A DNA stretch of 64,000 nucleotides from Topomyia yanbarensis (lineage: Eukaryota; Arthropoda; Insecta; Diptera; Culicidae), in contig NC_080672.1 in NCBI RefSeq assembly GCF_030247195.1, positions 371,264,166-371,328,165 on the forward strand, written 5' to 3'. Shown piece after piece: positions 21,661 to 32,956 of the stretch; positions within the stretch are counted from its first letter, which is position 1, and the number at the start of each line of letters is the position of its first letter. The translations under genes and the position numbers were made by a program. The notes beneath the pieces were generated by a model. The model made no database searches. It saw only the letters and a list, made by a program, of their open reading frames with translations, and was not told the origin of the DNA.

Positions 21661-22244
21661 GACGAAAAGGCATCATAAAATCACACATTGACTTTCCACA
21701 TGTGTCTATATAGATATGTAGTTCCAATTCGTTCGGGGTGTCCTACTTTACAGGAAGTTTGGTGGAGGTGAATTTTTCAACTGAATAGATTGCTGTTAGA
21801 AAAGTGATTAGATTGTTTGGATCGATTATTGTTTGAGAGTGACACTATTAGGCACGACATGGGATATGCTTTTCTGAAGAAAATGTGATGCCCTGTCAAT
21901 TAAGAATCGGTATGCTTTTAATCGGAAGTATTTCAGAATTTGCTTGGTTATCAAAAGAAAATATTATGTATTTATTTTAGTTCAAAGATATTCCCAGATT
22001 AAAGCAATTTTTTCCCTTTGGAATAATATTTCAAACTTTGGGATTAAAAATGTAATCAACTTCTATACACACTGCTGATCAACCTAACCGGCAGCTTAGC
22101 ATCCTTAGAATTTTCCCACTCTTCTTCAGCTTAGTTTTGATGATACCTCAATACATTCCTAATTACATTGACAGTATTATGAATAGTTTGAGGGGGTCAT
22201 TTTCTTAGTGACGTCCACATCGTTATCAGATGTACATTCCCAAT

Positions 22245-22486
22245 CAGGGGAATTCCAGAAAAAAATCGGTTGCGGCCTGAAATTTTGATTCTAAAATGAA
22301 CATTGTACAATTTGTATTACGCAATAACCTTATTGAAACCTTATCAGTATTAGTGGTCAAATATAGTTTGGAATGATTTTGAGTTTGAAACTAAAATAAA
22401 ATTGAAACTGTTAAAAATTTCTCAACAAGTTCAAAAATTTCGGGAGCGGTCCGGACCCTATAACCCTACCGCTGGATCCACCACTG
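22245..22486. mobile_element. 242-bp hAT-type MITE
   Basis: The left end begins CAGGGGAATTCCAG and the right end on the other strand begins CAGTGGTGGATCCAG. Flanks are TTCCCAAT (22237-22244) and TTTCCAAT (22487-22494), an 8-bp duplication with one mismatch. A related terminus is seen at 48841. No coding sequence. Confidence 0.75.
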
Positions 22487-22980
22487 TTTCCAATATAGTG
22501 GCAACCCGTCCAATAGGACTAAATCTTATCAGGGCCCTGGTAAGACCTGCTGAATATTGATTCTGGTGAACATCGAAGTTTTCCGGCCACAATTGCAGAT
22601 TCCCTGCCAGATACGTTTATCAGCAAATATAACTATATTTCTCGGAATAATCTTCGCAACCCCTTGTAATACCCAAATTCTGTCCCAGAAGCTATTTGAG
22701 GTCCAATTTGGTAGCTCCCTACCTGAATGATTTCTAACCCACGTTTTGACTGTAGTAATTTTTTGCCTTACGGTACGATTCGGTTGCTAGGTAGTCTGAT
22801 TTTTCAAGCATTGCGTTTGATGGCCAAATTCACGTTCAAACCGCTTGTATGCCTCGTTTGTACCTTCCGGGAAATTGACAAACGTTCCCATAACTTGCTT
22901 AATTTCACTCCTACATTATTGCTTTGTTCTACATTTTCCCTTTGCATGTCCTAGAAAAAAAATTGCTGTGTCACTTAACA
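22487..22980. other. No supported feature
   Basis: A 75-codon plus-strand frame (22727-22951) has no recognised motif. Nothing else stands out between the hAT-type MITE and the composite repeat. Confidence 0.3.
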
Positions 22981-24425
22981 AAAACCTATTTTAATCCACC
23001 TAGCGGTGCAATTGTGCCTTTCTCAATCATGAATCACGAGAATGTGTGCGTTGTTTATGTTCATTAAAAGCTTTTAAATGCATATATTACATTTTATTAT
23101 TATACATCACATGACAACTATATACAGGAAAATATCATTATTCGAGTTCTAAAATTTTGAAAAAGAAAAAACAGCCACGGTAATATTGAACTGAAAAAGG
23201 TGCGAAATCGGCAAAGTCCCAAAAAGTCGATTTTTATAAAAAAAAATTTTTCGAGATAACATAAAATCTCGACGTTTCATGCATTTTAAAGATGTTTGGC
23301 ATCAAAAATACGAATTCGATTTCTGAAATTTCATGAGGTCCCCCATTTGAAAAAAAAATTGAGTTCCGGCTTATATGGGAATTTCATATGTGACCGGACG
23401 ATTTAGTCTATATTTCCGGACCCATATAAGCGATCAGTACGAAATTTTATAGACATCTATGGGGATATTATAGCTATCATTTGGGACTAAGTTTGTGAAA
23501 ATCGGCCCAACCATTTCCGGGAAACTGATGTGAGTTCGTAAATTTTGAAAGATGGCCGCTTTTCCCGGGCACCTCCGGAACCGTCTATGGTGGTCAATGT
23601 AGTCAACGAAAGTTTGGTTGGCCGTCGGTGACCTAGAACAGCAAATTTAAGTTGTTTGAGAGACATTTTAGCGAAATTTTTACCTTTTTTGCTTTCATCG
23701 GAGTATCGGTTTGAATCACAATTTGCTATGTGATCGCACGCCACAACCTGTAACTCCGGAACCGGAAGTCGGATCGGGATGAAATTAAATAGCCATTTAC
23801 GGGGACGCAATACCTTTCATTTGAGGCCAAGTTTAGTCGAATCGGTCTAGCTATCTCCGAGAAACCGATGTGACTGTTATTCTGAATTTATATACTTCCG
23901 CCGGGGCTTCCGGAACCGAGGATGGTGGCCAATGTGGCCAAATAGATTTTGAATGGATGTTAGTGACCTAATACTACAAATCGAAGCAGTTGTGGTCATA
24001 TTTTGGAAAAATTTTCATCTTTATACATTCATTGCAGAATTTATTAAAATCGACATTTTCTGCGTGTTCGTACTTATCACCCTGTAATTCCGGAACCGGA
24101 AGTCGGATCCATTAGAAATTCAATAGCAGCCTATGGGAACGTTGCACCTTTCATTTGAGACTAAGTTTGTCAAAATCGGTTCAGCCATCTCTGAGAAAAA
24201 TGAGTGACATTTTTGGTCACATACACACACACATACACACACACATACATACATACACACATACATACACACACACAGACATTTGCCGAACTCGACGAAC
24301 TGAATCGAATGGTATATGTCACTCGGCCCTCCGGGCCTCCGTTAAACAGTCGGTTTTCAGAGCAATTGCAATACCTTTCTATTGAGAAAGGCAAAAACGG
24401 AAAACAAGTTGGAAAACCCCTATAA
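22981..24425. repeat. Composite repeat, copy 1, with diverged units of about 340 bp
   Basis: The left end contains CCACCTAGCGGTGCAATTGT and GCCTTTCTCAAT; the right end contains ATTGAGAAAGGCAAAA, so the last block is an inverted echo of the left one. Inside, the phrase AAAATCGG...CC-TCT--GAGAAA recurs at about 23498, 23839 and 24173, and TCCGGAACCGGAAGTCGGAT at about 23755 and 24090, giving diverged units of roughly 335-341 bp. A (CA)n/(CATA)n tract lies at 24221-24280. No protein-coding frame is convincing. The class is unknown to me. Confidence 0.7.
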
Positions 24426-24441
24426 TCTAAAAGCATCTATA

Positions 24442-26410
24442 AAAAATTGTTTTATTCCACCTAGCAGTGCAATTGTGCCTTTCTCATTTATCCAAACTAT
24501 GATTTAAGACCTTGTTACGTTCAATAAAACATTCTGGAAGTGTCTATTACATTTATTTTACACATATTGTCGACGCTGACACACTTGAAACAAACAAAAT
24601 TGTAATATTTAATTAGCTTAATCAGCGTGAGTTCAACGTTGTATTCATTTTAACATATTTCGAAATGCGGTGTTGTGGGGAAGAAAAGGGCTATAGTTAG
24701 TGGTAGGGGTGGATGCGTCGGGAACCACCGAACTTATTTTGGGATACGGGGTTAATGTAGGGAATGCAGGAGTGAGGTTGGGTAGATGGAGAGTTCAACA
24801 CAGAACTGCTTTTTATACCCTCTATTGGAGACTAGGTTGGTGAAAAATGGTTTAGTCATCACCGAAGTGGCTTTAGCTCTGGAATATGACCGCTACCCGG
24901 GACTTCCGGAATTATCGGTAGTGGGCAATATATTCGAATAACCTTTGATTCACCATAAGTGATCTAAATCTGTGAATCGAAGTAATTTGATTTCAATTGA
25001 CTTTTAACCTATGAGGTATTATAATTGTGTATGAGAAACTCCTGTGTGACAGCAATAACCAAGCTGTGACTCCGGAACTAAAAGTCAGTACTGAATGAAT
25101 AGCAATTCAATAGCAGTCAATGGAAGTATTATATCTTTCATTTGAATTCAAGTTTATAAAAATCGGTTAAGAGTTCGCTGGAAAATAAGTGTGATATTAG
25201 CTTAGGAACTTTGCGAGCTTACCGGGGGTATCAAGAGCCGTCGCACAGAGGAGTAACTAGAACAAAATCTTGGCCAAAAACCAAAATAATTTTTTTCGAT
25301 TTTCGATTTCGTAATATTTTTTTTACATACCTAAGAACCTACTGTATAACGTGGCAAAATTAGGAGTATATCAAAAATTATTAAAGAATTTTTGCATGTA
25401 TGCCCAATGGTGATATTTTAATCGTTTTCGTAATATATTAAGCAAAATCGCTTTCTAGTGATGATGACTGTATTAAATTAGACAATATTATTACAAACGT
25501 AGTTCAACACAGCCGTTTTTTTAACTTCAGCTTAAAACTAACTAAAAAAGTAGCCTTGCTATGTATTGCATCAACTTTAAAAAATACCTTTTTTGAACAT
25601 TTTATTCCAAATTTTAACGATAAAAAAGTTACATTATACGGCTAGATCCGGCAAAGTTGCTGAAGCAGTATTACAAAACAAGATTTCAGCTATACAAAAA
25701 ATATTCGAACTCTTCCGATCTTGTCCGATCCACCCAAGCGATTTGAAAATTTGGAAGTTTTTACTAATTTGAGGTGCACCGAAATGCTGTAGGGCCAAAT
25801 ATTATGTTTGCCAAAATGTATCTCTATGAAAATATGCACAGGCGTCCCTTTTCTTCTTCCTTTCCCACTGATCAAATGTTTATGCAACTGGAAAAACAAA
25901 TGTATTCACAAAGATCACCTAGAAATTACTAGTATTCGAATGGATATAGAATATTGGCCTCTGCACTGGTAGGTGGGTAGATGCCAAATTGTCCCAAAAA
26001 CTAGTAATTGTCTATTTTTAGTTCATATTAAGACATAATAACAATAATTGCAGCAGCAATTAATTTTGGCCAGGATTCGACTCCAATTACTCGTCTGTGC
26101 GTCGTAGGTGGTCAAAGCTACTTTGATTGGTCATAAGTGAACTAGACTGAATCTATTTGAATGTGTATTACATCATTGTGACACCATGACGTTACCAATT
26201 TATATGGGATTTTGCTGTGTGATCATACTCTTCAATTCGTAACTCCGGAACTGAAAGTCGGATCAACTAAAAATTCAATAGCTGCTTATGCGAACGTTAT
26301 TCCATTTATTTGAAACTAAGCTTGTGCAAATCGGTTCATCCATCTCTGAGAAAATTTAGTGACATTATTTGACACATACATACACACACATATCCACACA
26401 GACATTGCTT
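24442..26410. repeat. Composite repeat, copy 2, interrupted at 25239-26104
   Basis: It starts with CCACCTAGCAGTGCAATTGT and CCTTTCTCATTTATCC, then continues with the same modules as copy 1 (ACTTCCGGAATTATCG, GTGACTCCGGAACTAAAAGT, CATTTGA, AAAATCGGTTAAG) and ends after ATACACACACATATCCACAC. It is in the same orientation, directly downstream of copy 1, and more diverged. An inverted-repeat element splits it. Confidence 0.65.
25239..26104. mobile_element. 866-bp inverted-repeat element nested in the composite repeat
   Basis: The left end begins CGTCGCACAGAGGAGTAAC and the right end on the other strand begins CGACGCACAGACGAGTAAT; after a less similar block both read TTGGCCAAAA or CTGGCCAAAA. The surrounding modules of the composite repeat resume immediately at TAGGTGGTCAAAG. 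The interior is AT-rich and has no transposase frame. Superfamily unknown; no clear target duplication because the flanks are eroded. Confidence 0.7.
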
Positions 26411-27160
26411 GCAAATGCATATAAAAATTAATGTAAACAGCGAAGTTTTGTGGAATTTTAGATAGCATATTGCTCAAAATCGTTTTTTAAAATTCTCGTG
26501 TAAGGACCCCTATAATTAAACATTCAGGAACTCACATGTTTAATAAAAGAGCTGTTTAACAAGCAAGAGAAAAGGTGACAACAGGCTTCTCGTTCTTATT
26601 AATTTTCCTTGGAAGCTCGGCGAAAAATGTGAACTAACAAGTGACCATTGTTGCCAGATTCATTTAGCATGCTCTCAGTAATTCCTGAATACATTTGCAC
26701 GTAGTCGCAACTGAACCAAAAATTTAAGAATCTAGCTGTATATGAAAATATTTTATTTTCGTTGGAGTTCTGTCAACAGTATACGAAACTGTATCGTCAT
26801 TGAGAACTTTTATCAATTTGCATGATACGTTGAAGTTATTAAAAAGCATCCAACAGCACTGTTATTTAGTGTGCTCGCCATCTGCTTTGTAAATTTTATG
26901 AATGGTCTCGAAGGACAAAACCACTGTTATAACTTCCAGAAGGACTGTGACTATTGTTTGGTTAATTACACATTAAAATTTTACTCAATGAGGTACTGGT
27001 TCAATCTTGAGGTTAGGACTAGATCAAATTAGCTCGCGAAGTGTCGCCCTTTTTTTCTTAGAAAGAGAACTGCGGAGAATCGATTTTCGTTCGATGGAAT
27101 AGGTTTTCAGCTGTCAGCTGTGGTTCCAATTGGACTAGTGCCTACCCTTGAAGACACTGG
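26411..27160. other. No supported feature
   Basis: Ordinary AT-rich sequence between the composite repeat and the BEL/Pao element. No repeat shared with elsewhere in the window was noticed. Confidence 0.35.
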
Positions 27161-27697
27161 ATTTTTGGTATAAAGACTCGACATCTCAATATTTTGAATA
27201 CTATTCGGAACAGCCGCTCTCCAGATGCCGGTCACCCTATGGTTGATAAGGAGATAAGAAACTCACACATATAAACCGTTGCAATTGTCCCTACCTAGGT
27301 GATATAGGCGGTCAGTCACAATCTAGTGAACTGATCAGATATGAAACGACAGTTGTCAACGCTACAATATTTTTTTTCTTACGAGCTAAAATTAGTACGG
27401 TTTTCGGTAAAATTGTTGGACAGAGGACAGACAGATTAAAATTAAGGACTAGAAATGTAAGTCATTCTAAAATATAATGAATTAAAATTGAATTTGTAAT
27501 CATAATCAAAATTTATAAAATTACACCTAAAAGCAAACTCTAACCTAATACCTAAGTTTCGCTATACGGATCCGAAAGAATCCTCTCGCCTCTACCAACA
27601 AACTTTTAGATTTCTATGGTTAGAAATCGGTCGGATTTCAGATCGTTGGCTATTTGGTAGGACAAATTACCACGAAGGAAGAAATACAGCCAATGCG

Positions 27698-28224
27698 ATG
27701 GCGAACCGATGCCCATGCGGTCTTCCCGATGCAGGCAAAATGGTGGAATGTGAAAGATGTCTGATCATTTCTCTTGTGCTAACGTCAACGATAGCATCGC
27801 TGCGAATGATCGTCATTTCATTTGTAAGGCCTGCGCTACCGTTCCTTTAATCACGTACGGTAGCAAATCCGGAAGGTCATCTTCATCTAGCACACGAGCT
27901 GCTAGGACTGCGCTCGAGCTACAGCTCCTCGAAGAGAAAAAGCAAATGCAGTCTCGTCAACTGGCAGATGAAGAGGAACGAGAAAAGGCTTTACGAAGTA
28001 AAGCACTTCGATTGGAGCAGGAATATCTCGTGAAAAAATATGAAGTGCTGTTCGCACAGCTTAATGAACAAGAAGAACAGGATAGTGTGAGAAGTGCACG
28101 GTCAAGTCGTGGTGCACGGAGGATAATGGATTGGGTACAGAGCCAAGTGTTGGTACTGGGAATATGCAAACCCCCACCAACCTTCAGTCTCGAACTGGAA
28201 CTATTCCAAAAAGCTTTCCGTTAG
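27698..28224 (+). pseudogene. BEL/Pao gag N-terminus with PHD-like Cys/His finger and coiled coil
   Basis: The ATG at 27698 opens a frame beginning with a cysteine-rich segment. A one-base shift at about 27750 moves the frame to the one that runs from 27757. Together the two frames hold paired CxC and CxxC cysteines and a distal HFICKAC, resembling the PHD-like finger found at the N-terminus of many Pao gags. After it, roughly residues 45-115 of the second frame are rich in E, K, Q, L and R (ALELQLLEEKKQMQSRQLAD), predicted coiled coil. A further frame change at about 28130 leads into the next segment. Confidence 0.75.
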
Positions 28225-29276
28225 TACCACCGATTTCCATCGATCGCGCTGACTCTGATCTGAACGTCGCGATGCCAGTACCTATGAAAGATAAACTCGA
28301 TGGCAGAACGACAGTAATGGCTCCTGTTTCCAAAGCGAGCCGCATATTATCCCCGCAACCAACAGAAAGCGACCTGACCAACGAACTTAAGGAACTCCAG
28401 CAAAGGATGGAAGTTCTACAACTACGCTTACGAGGGTCGTCACGACAGGCAGATGTCCAGAGTACCCAGATGCAGTTGACAAAGAGGCAAGCGATTGAAG
28501 AGCAAGTCGGACAGCCAATCCAGCATCATCGTCAGCAACTTTCATCAGTGCAGTTCCAGAGCTTCGTGACAGCAGGTAATCCAGCCCTATACGAGAGCAG
28601 ACAGCGCTTTTTATCAAGTAAGCAAGCTGGCATAAATAATTACGATCAAGTGACACGTGAAAATCCAACGATCGAGCAGCAAGCTCTTATCAATGTTCCG
28701 GTAAGTCAGGCACTGGTGAGTACAGCGACTGTGGCTCAAGTGAATTATACGACCGCATCACCAATTCACACGACCGCTCATGCCGCATATCAGATCTCAT
28801 TAATTGATGAACTAACGCCATTGACATTACCATACACACCCATCTCACGACCCCTTAATGTTTCAGCGGTATTTCAACCATTAAATATAAGCACCCCTCG
28901 GACTCTGGTGAACTCTACTCGTCCCTCCGTGCAAACTGTGTCTAGTTATCTATCGCCAGTGGTTTCTCCAATTGTACATTCGGCTGCTGCAGTACAGCGT
29001 CAGCTCTTCAACGGTCCAAACAGTCAGCAGCTTGCGGCAAGGCATGTCGTTCCCAAAGAGCTTCCAATTTTTTCGGACGATCCTGTCGATTGGCCACTCT
29101 TCCTGAATAGCTACCAGAATTCAACCGAGATGTGCGGATTTTCCAATGGAGAAAATATGATGCGTCTTCAACGATGTCTGCGAGGAAATGCTATGGAGGC
29201 AGTGAGAAGCTTGATGAACCCCTCATCAGGTCCAATAGTAATCAACACCTTGAAAACACTGTACGTTCGGTAGCTA
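28131..29276 (+). pseudogene. BEL/Pao gag central region
   Basis: A 380-codon frame follows the coiled coil. It is glutamine- and serine-rich, then enters the conserved Pao gag module near its end: LPIFSDDPVDWPLFLNSY, then MCGFSNGENMMRLQRCL, and LKTLY shortly before a stop at 29271-29273. In related elements this module continues for well over 100 residues before the zinc knuckle, whereas here the knuckle frame begins at once, so a large internal deletion is inferred. Confidence 0.85.
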
Positions 29277-29277
29277 C

Positions 29278-30669
29278 ATGGCCAATCTAGTGTCGGCTGC
29301 CAGCGATGTAACTTTTACGCACGTGGTTGATGGTTCTCATGCAGCGAAGTTGGATAAAAGGCACCCAAAGGAAAAGATGTTTGTTAATACCCACGCGATC
29401 GAGGGAGCCGAGAAAGAGAAAAGGCAGTACAACGAACGTAAACATGGTGATAGAAGGGATATCTTGGTGAAGCCGTGCCTAATCTGTGAGAGGTCAGGGC
29501 ATAAATCAAGGGAATGTGAGCTATTTCGAAAAATGAGTTTGGTTGATCGTTGGAAAGCAGTACAGCAGCGTCATATATGTCGACGGTGTTTAATGGCCCA
29601 TGGGAAATTCCCATGCAAGGCATCAGTTTGTGGATCTAATGGCTGTCAGGAGCGGCTACTGCATCCAGGTAAACCAGATGTATCATCGAAGGTCGACGAT
29701 ACCTCAAAAAAGAATTCGACAGTTGCGATTCACCAACAACTTGAGCATACAGTTCTATTCAGAATAATTCCTGTCACTCTCTATGGAGGTGGTAAATCCA
29801 TTGACACTTACGCCTTTTTAGATGATGGCTCATCTACAACCCTAATTGACTCAAGGATAGTTGAAGATCTAGGAGTATCAGGTGATGTACATCCGCTTTG
29901 TCTACAATGGACCAACGGTATCGAGAGAATCGAGAACAGTTCTCGGCTGGTTGGGCTGAGCATCTCAGGGGCTACGACCCAAAAGCGGTACGAAATGAAG
30001 GGGGTTCACACTGTGAAGAATTTGAACCTACCAGTTCAAACGCTGGCTGTCGAAAGGTTTGCCGAAAAATATGCACATATTCGAGGATTACCAGTCCGTA
30101 GTTATGTGCAAGCATCACCTGGAATCCTTATCGGTTTGGATAATTCGCATTTGAAAGCAGTGCTGAAATTACGAGAAGGTGGTCAGGATGAACCGATTGC
30201 TGCTAAAACAAGGCTTGGCTGGACAATCTACGGGAAGGTATCAGAAGACGTAGCATCCAGAGCACATCGTCAGTTACACGTGTGTGCCCGAATGCCGGAC
30301 GAAGAGCTCCATGATATGGTTAAGCGATTCTTTTCTGTAGAATGCGCGGGTGTAGCAGTTGCTCCTATGTTGGAAGGTGAAGGAGATAAACGTGCAAGGG
30401 AAATTTTAGAACGGACGACAATTCGAACCGCTTCAGGCCGCTGCCAAACAGGCTTGCTTTGGGAACACAATTACGTCGAGTTCAACAACAGTAGGCCCAT
30501 GGCTGAACGTAGGCTTCAATGCTTAGAGCGTCGTTTGTTTGCAAATCCTGAGTTGTACGCGAAAGTGAAAGTACTTATCAGCGAGTACCAAAGCAAGGGC
30601 TATGCACATAGAGCCACCAGCTTGGCGGCTCAGATCACAAGCGGGTTTGGTATTTACCATTCAGCGTAG
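29278..30669 (+). pseudogene. BEL/Pao zinc knuckle, aspartic protease and start of pol
   Basis: A 463-codon frame, ended by a stop at 30667-30669. It holds a CCHC-like knuckle at about 29476-29517 (CLICERSGHKSREC), a second cysteine cluster (HICRRCLMAHG), and a retropepsin-type site at 29818-29840 (FLDDGSSTT). The stretch GILIGLDNSHLKAV and LGWTIYGKV is typical between protease and RT in BEL/Pao. The protease would cut the Gag-Pol precursor. The frame shifts near 30650 just before the RT core. Confidence 0.85.
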
Positions 30670-32147
30670 TCGTCAATCCTCGAAAACCAGCGAAAGTCCG
30701 GTTAGTACGGGATGCTGCTGCGAAGGTTGGGAATCAATCCTTCAACTCAATGCTGTTATCAGGTCCCGATCTGCTTACTTCTCTCCCATCGGTGTTGTAT
30801 ATGTATAGACAACGGCAGGTTGCTTTAATTGCGGGCATAAGGGAGATGTTCCACCAGGTGCAACTACGACCAGAGGATCGACAAGCACAGCGGTTCTTGT
30901 AGAGAGATGATCCGAAACATCCATCACAAGTCTTCGTGTTGGATGTAGCGACATTCTGTTCCACCTGCTCACCTTGCGCAGCCCAGTATGTTAAAAACAA
31001 AAATGCTGAGGAGTACGCCAAACAGTTTCCGCGAGCAGTCAACGCTATCATTAAAAACCACTATGTTGACGACTATCTGGACAGCGTGGACACCATCGAC
31101 GAAGCTGTAGTGTTGGCAGAGCAGGTTAAGTTAGTCCATTCGAAAGCTGGATTCGATATACGAAATTGGTTGTCAAATTCTAGTGACGTTCTAGCACGGG
31201 TTGGGGACCACAAAGCGGAACCAATCAAGAGCTTCAGGTCGGACAAAGCCCAGGATTATGAACGTGTATTGGGAATGGTCTGGATACCAGAACACGACAT
31301 CTTCGTATTCGACGGACTTTTTAAGGAAGAGATCCAGTCATTGCTCGACGGAAATGTTACTCCTACGAAACGTCAGGTGCTGCGGGTCGTCATGAGCATT
31401 TTCGATGCACTCGGATTGGTGGCACCTTTCGTAGTTCACGGAAAAATACTTTTCCAAAATATTTGGCGGTCAGGTATTTCCTGGGATGATCGCATTCCTG
31501 ACGAAATACTTGCTCACTGGCAGCGCTGGACCCTACTCCTGCAACGACTTAAGGAAATATCTATTTCTCGGTGCTATTTTCCCGGCTATGATCCACGAAG
31601 CTATGACGACATCGAACTTCACACGTTTGTGGATGCCAGTGAAGATGCTTATGCTTGTGTATCCTACTTTAGAATGGTAGATCGAGGGGAAATTCGCTGT
31701 TCCCTCGTTGCTGCCAAGACGAAAGTGGCTCCTTTGAAACCATTGTCCATCCCAAAACTGGAGCTTCAAGCAGCCGTCATAGGAGCTCGAATGGCGAAGT
31801 ATATTGTGGAAAATCACACCATAAAAGTTAAACGGCAGGTGATGTGGACCGATTCTAGCACGGTATTGTCTTGGCTACGGTCGGACGTGCGGAAATATTG
31901 TCAATACGGGGCGTTTAGAGTTTCGGAAGTTTTGGATCATACTTCCGTGGATAAATGGCGCTGGGTTTCATCAAAATGGAATGTCGCTGACGATGCCACG
32001 AAATGGGGAAAGGGCCCTAGAATCGATAGTAACAGTCGTTGGTTCAAAGCTCCAGAGTTCATAAACCGCCTTTCGGAATTCTGGCCAGACCAGGTTTTTC
32101 CTCCTGCTGGTACAACTGAAGAACTCCGTCCAGTACACGCTCACTGA
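30648..32147 (+). pseudogene. BEL/Pao reverse transcriptase and RNase H
   Basis: The reading frame of the RT core runs from about 30648 to 32147 with one in-frame stop at 30900-30902. The catalytic YVDD box is intact at 31062-31073. The RNase H domain follows: a first aspartate in TFVDASEDA (31632-31634), a glutamate in LELQAAVIGAR and an aspartate in MWTDSSTVLSW, so its acidic triad appears present. The connection domain between RT and RNase H (GLVAPFVVHGKILFQ) is typical of BEL/Pao. It ends at a TGA at 32145-32147. The enzyme copies the element's RNA into DNA when intact. Confidence 0.9.
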
Positions 32148-32156
32148 GGAATCCGT

Positions 32157-32956
32157 ATGCAGCAGCTATTGAATTTCGGAAGATTTTCCAAATGGGAACG
32201 ATTGGTTCGTGCGGTTGCTTACGTGTACAGATTCATCAATATTCTTCAGCGTAGAGTGCATGGCAAATCATCCGAAACATCGAAGTGGTTGAGCAGGGAG
32301 GAAATACTGACAGCAGAGAGAACAATCTGGAAGCAAATACAGTTCGAGGAGTATGCCGACGAGATTCTCGTCATTAGTAGGAATCAGAAGGTACCCTTGG
32401 AGAAGCGTGAACGTTTGGATTCGAACAGTAAACTCATCAAACTTTCACCGTTCTTGGACGATCGCGGAGTTTTACGTATGGAAACTAGGATGGCAAACGC
32501 CGATCATCTACCGTACGATTTCCTATCATTCTGCCCAAAAATCGATATGGTACACACCTCATAGTCGATTGGTATCATCGACAATACAAACATCACAGCA
32601 ACGAAACCGCAGTCAACGAGATGAAGCAGAGGTATCACGTATCGAGGCTACGAGTGGCTTTCAAAAGCGTTCGAAGGCTTTGCAATTGGTGTAAGGTGTA
32701 TAAAGCGAAACCACAAATTCCGAGGATGGCACCGCTCCCTCTCGCAAGATCCACACCATACGTTCGAGCATTTTGTTATACTGGAGTCGACTACTTTGGT
32801 CCACTTCTCATAAAACAAGGTCGAAGTGAGGTGAAACGTTGGGTAGCGCTCTTCACCTGCTTAACAATTCGAGCAGTACATTTAGAACCTGTATCTAGTT
32901 TATCCACCGAGTCCTGGAAAAATAGTCATTTTCTCTCACGAGTTCTCCTGCTCTAA
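32157..32956 (+). pseudogene. BEL/Pao integrase, truncated after the first catalytic aspartate
   Basis: Two frames cover this part. The first (to 32564) is the linker between RNase H and integrase. The second (32621-32956) holds a zinc-binding CxxC in LCNWCKVYKAKP and the integrase core strand GVDYFGPL, whose D is encoded at 32789-32791, then RAVHLEPVSSLSTES. After about 32910 the similarity ends and unrelated sequence follows, so the second D and the E of the DDE triad are missing. Integration activity would be impossible. Confidence 0.82.

Larger units (their letters stand above)
27169..32956 (+). mobile_element. BEL/Pao LTR retrotransposon, degenerate, no complete LTR pair
   Basis: Gag, protease, RT, RNase H and part of the integrase occur in BEL/Pao order on one strand. 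A TATAAA box (27169-27174) and a probable leader precede gag, and GTAAGT at about 27459 could be a splice donor, so the 5' LTR or its remnant probably lies in 27.1-27.7 kb. I could not find a second copy of this sequence downstream, and the integrase stops early, so the 3' end including the 3' LTR is missing. At least four reading-frame breaks make it inactive. Its start is an estimate. Confidence 0.85.

Noticed and set aside
24155..24436. Several open frames of 73-88 codons around the CA-rich tract
   Set aside because: They are translations of the (CA)n/(CATA)n tract and of the composite repeat; no protein family expected.
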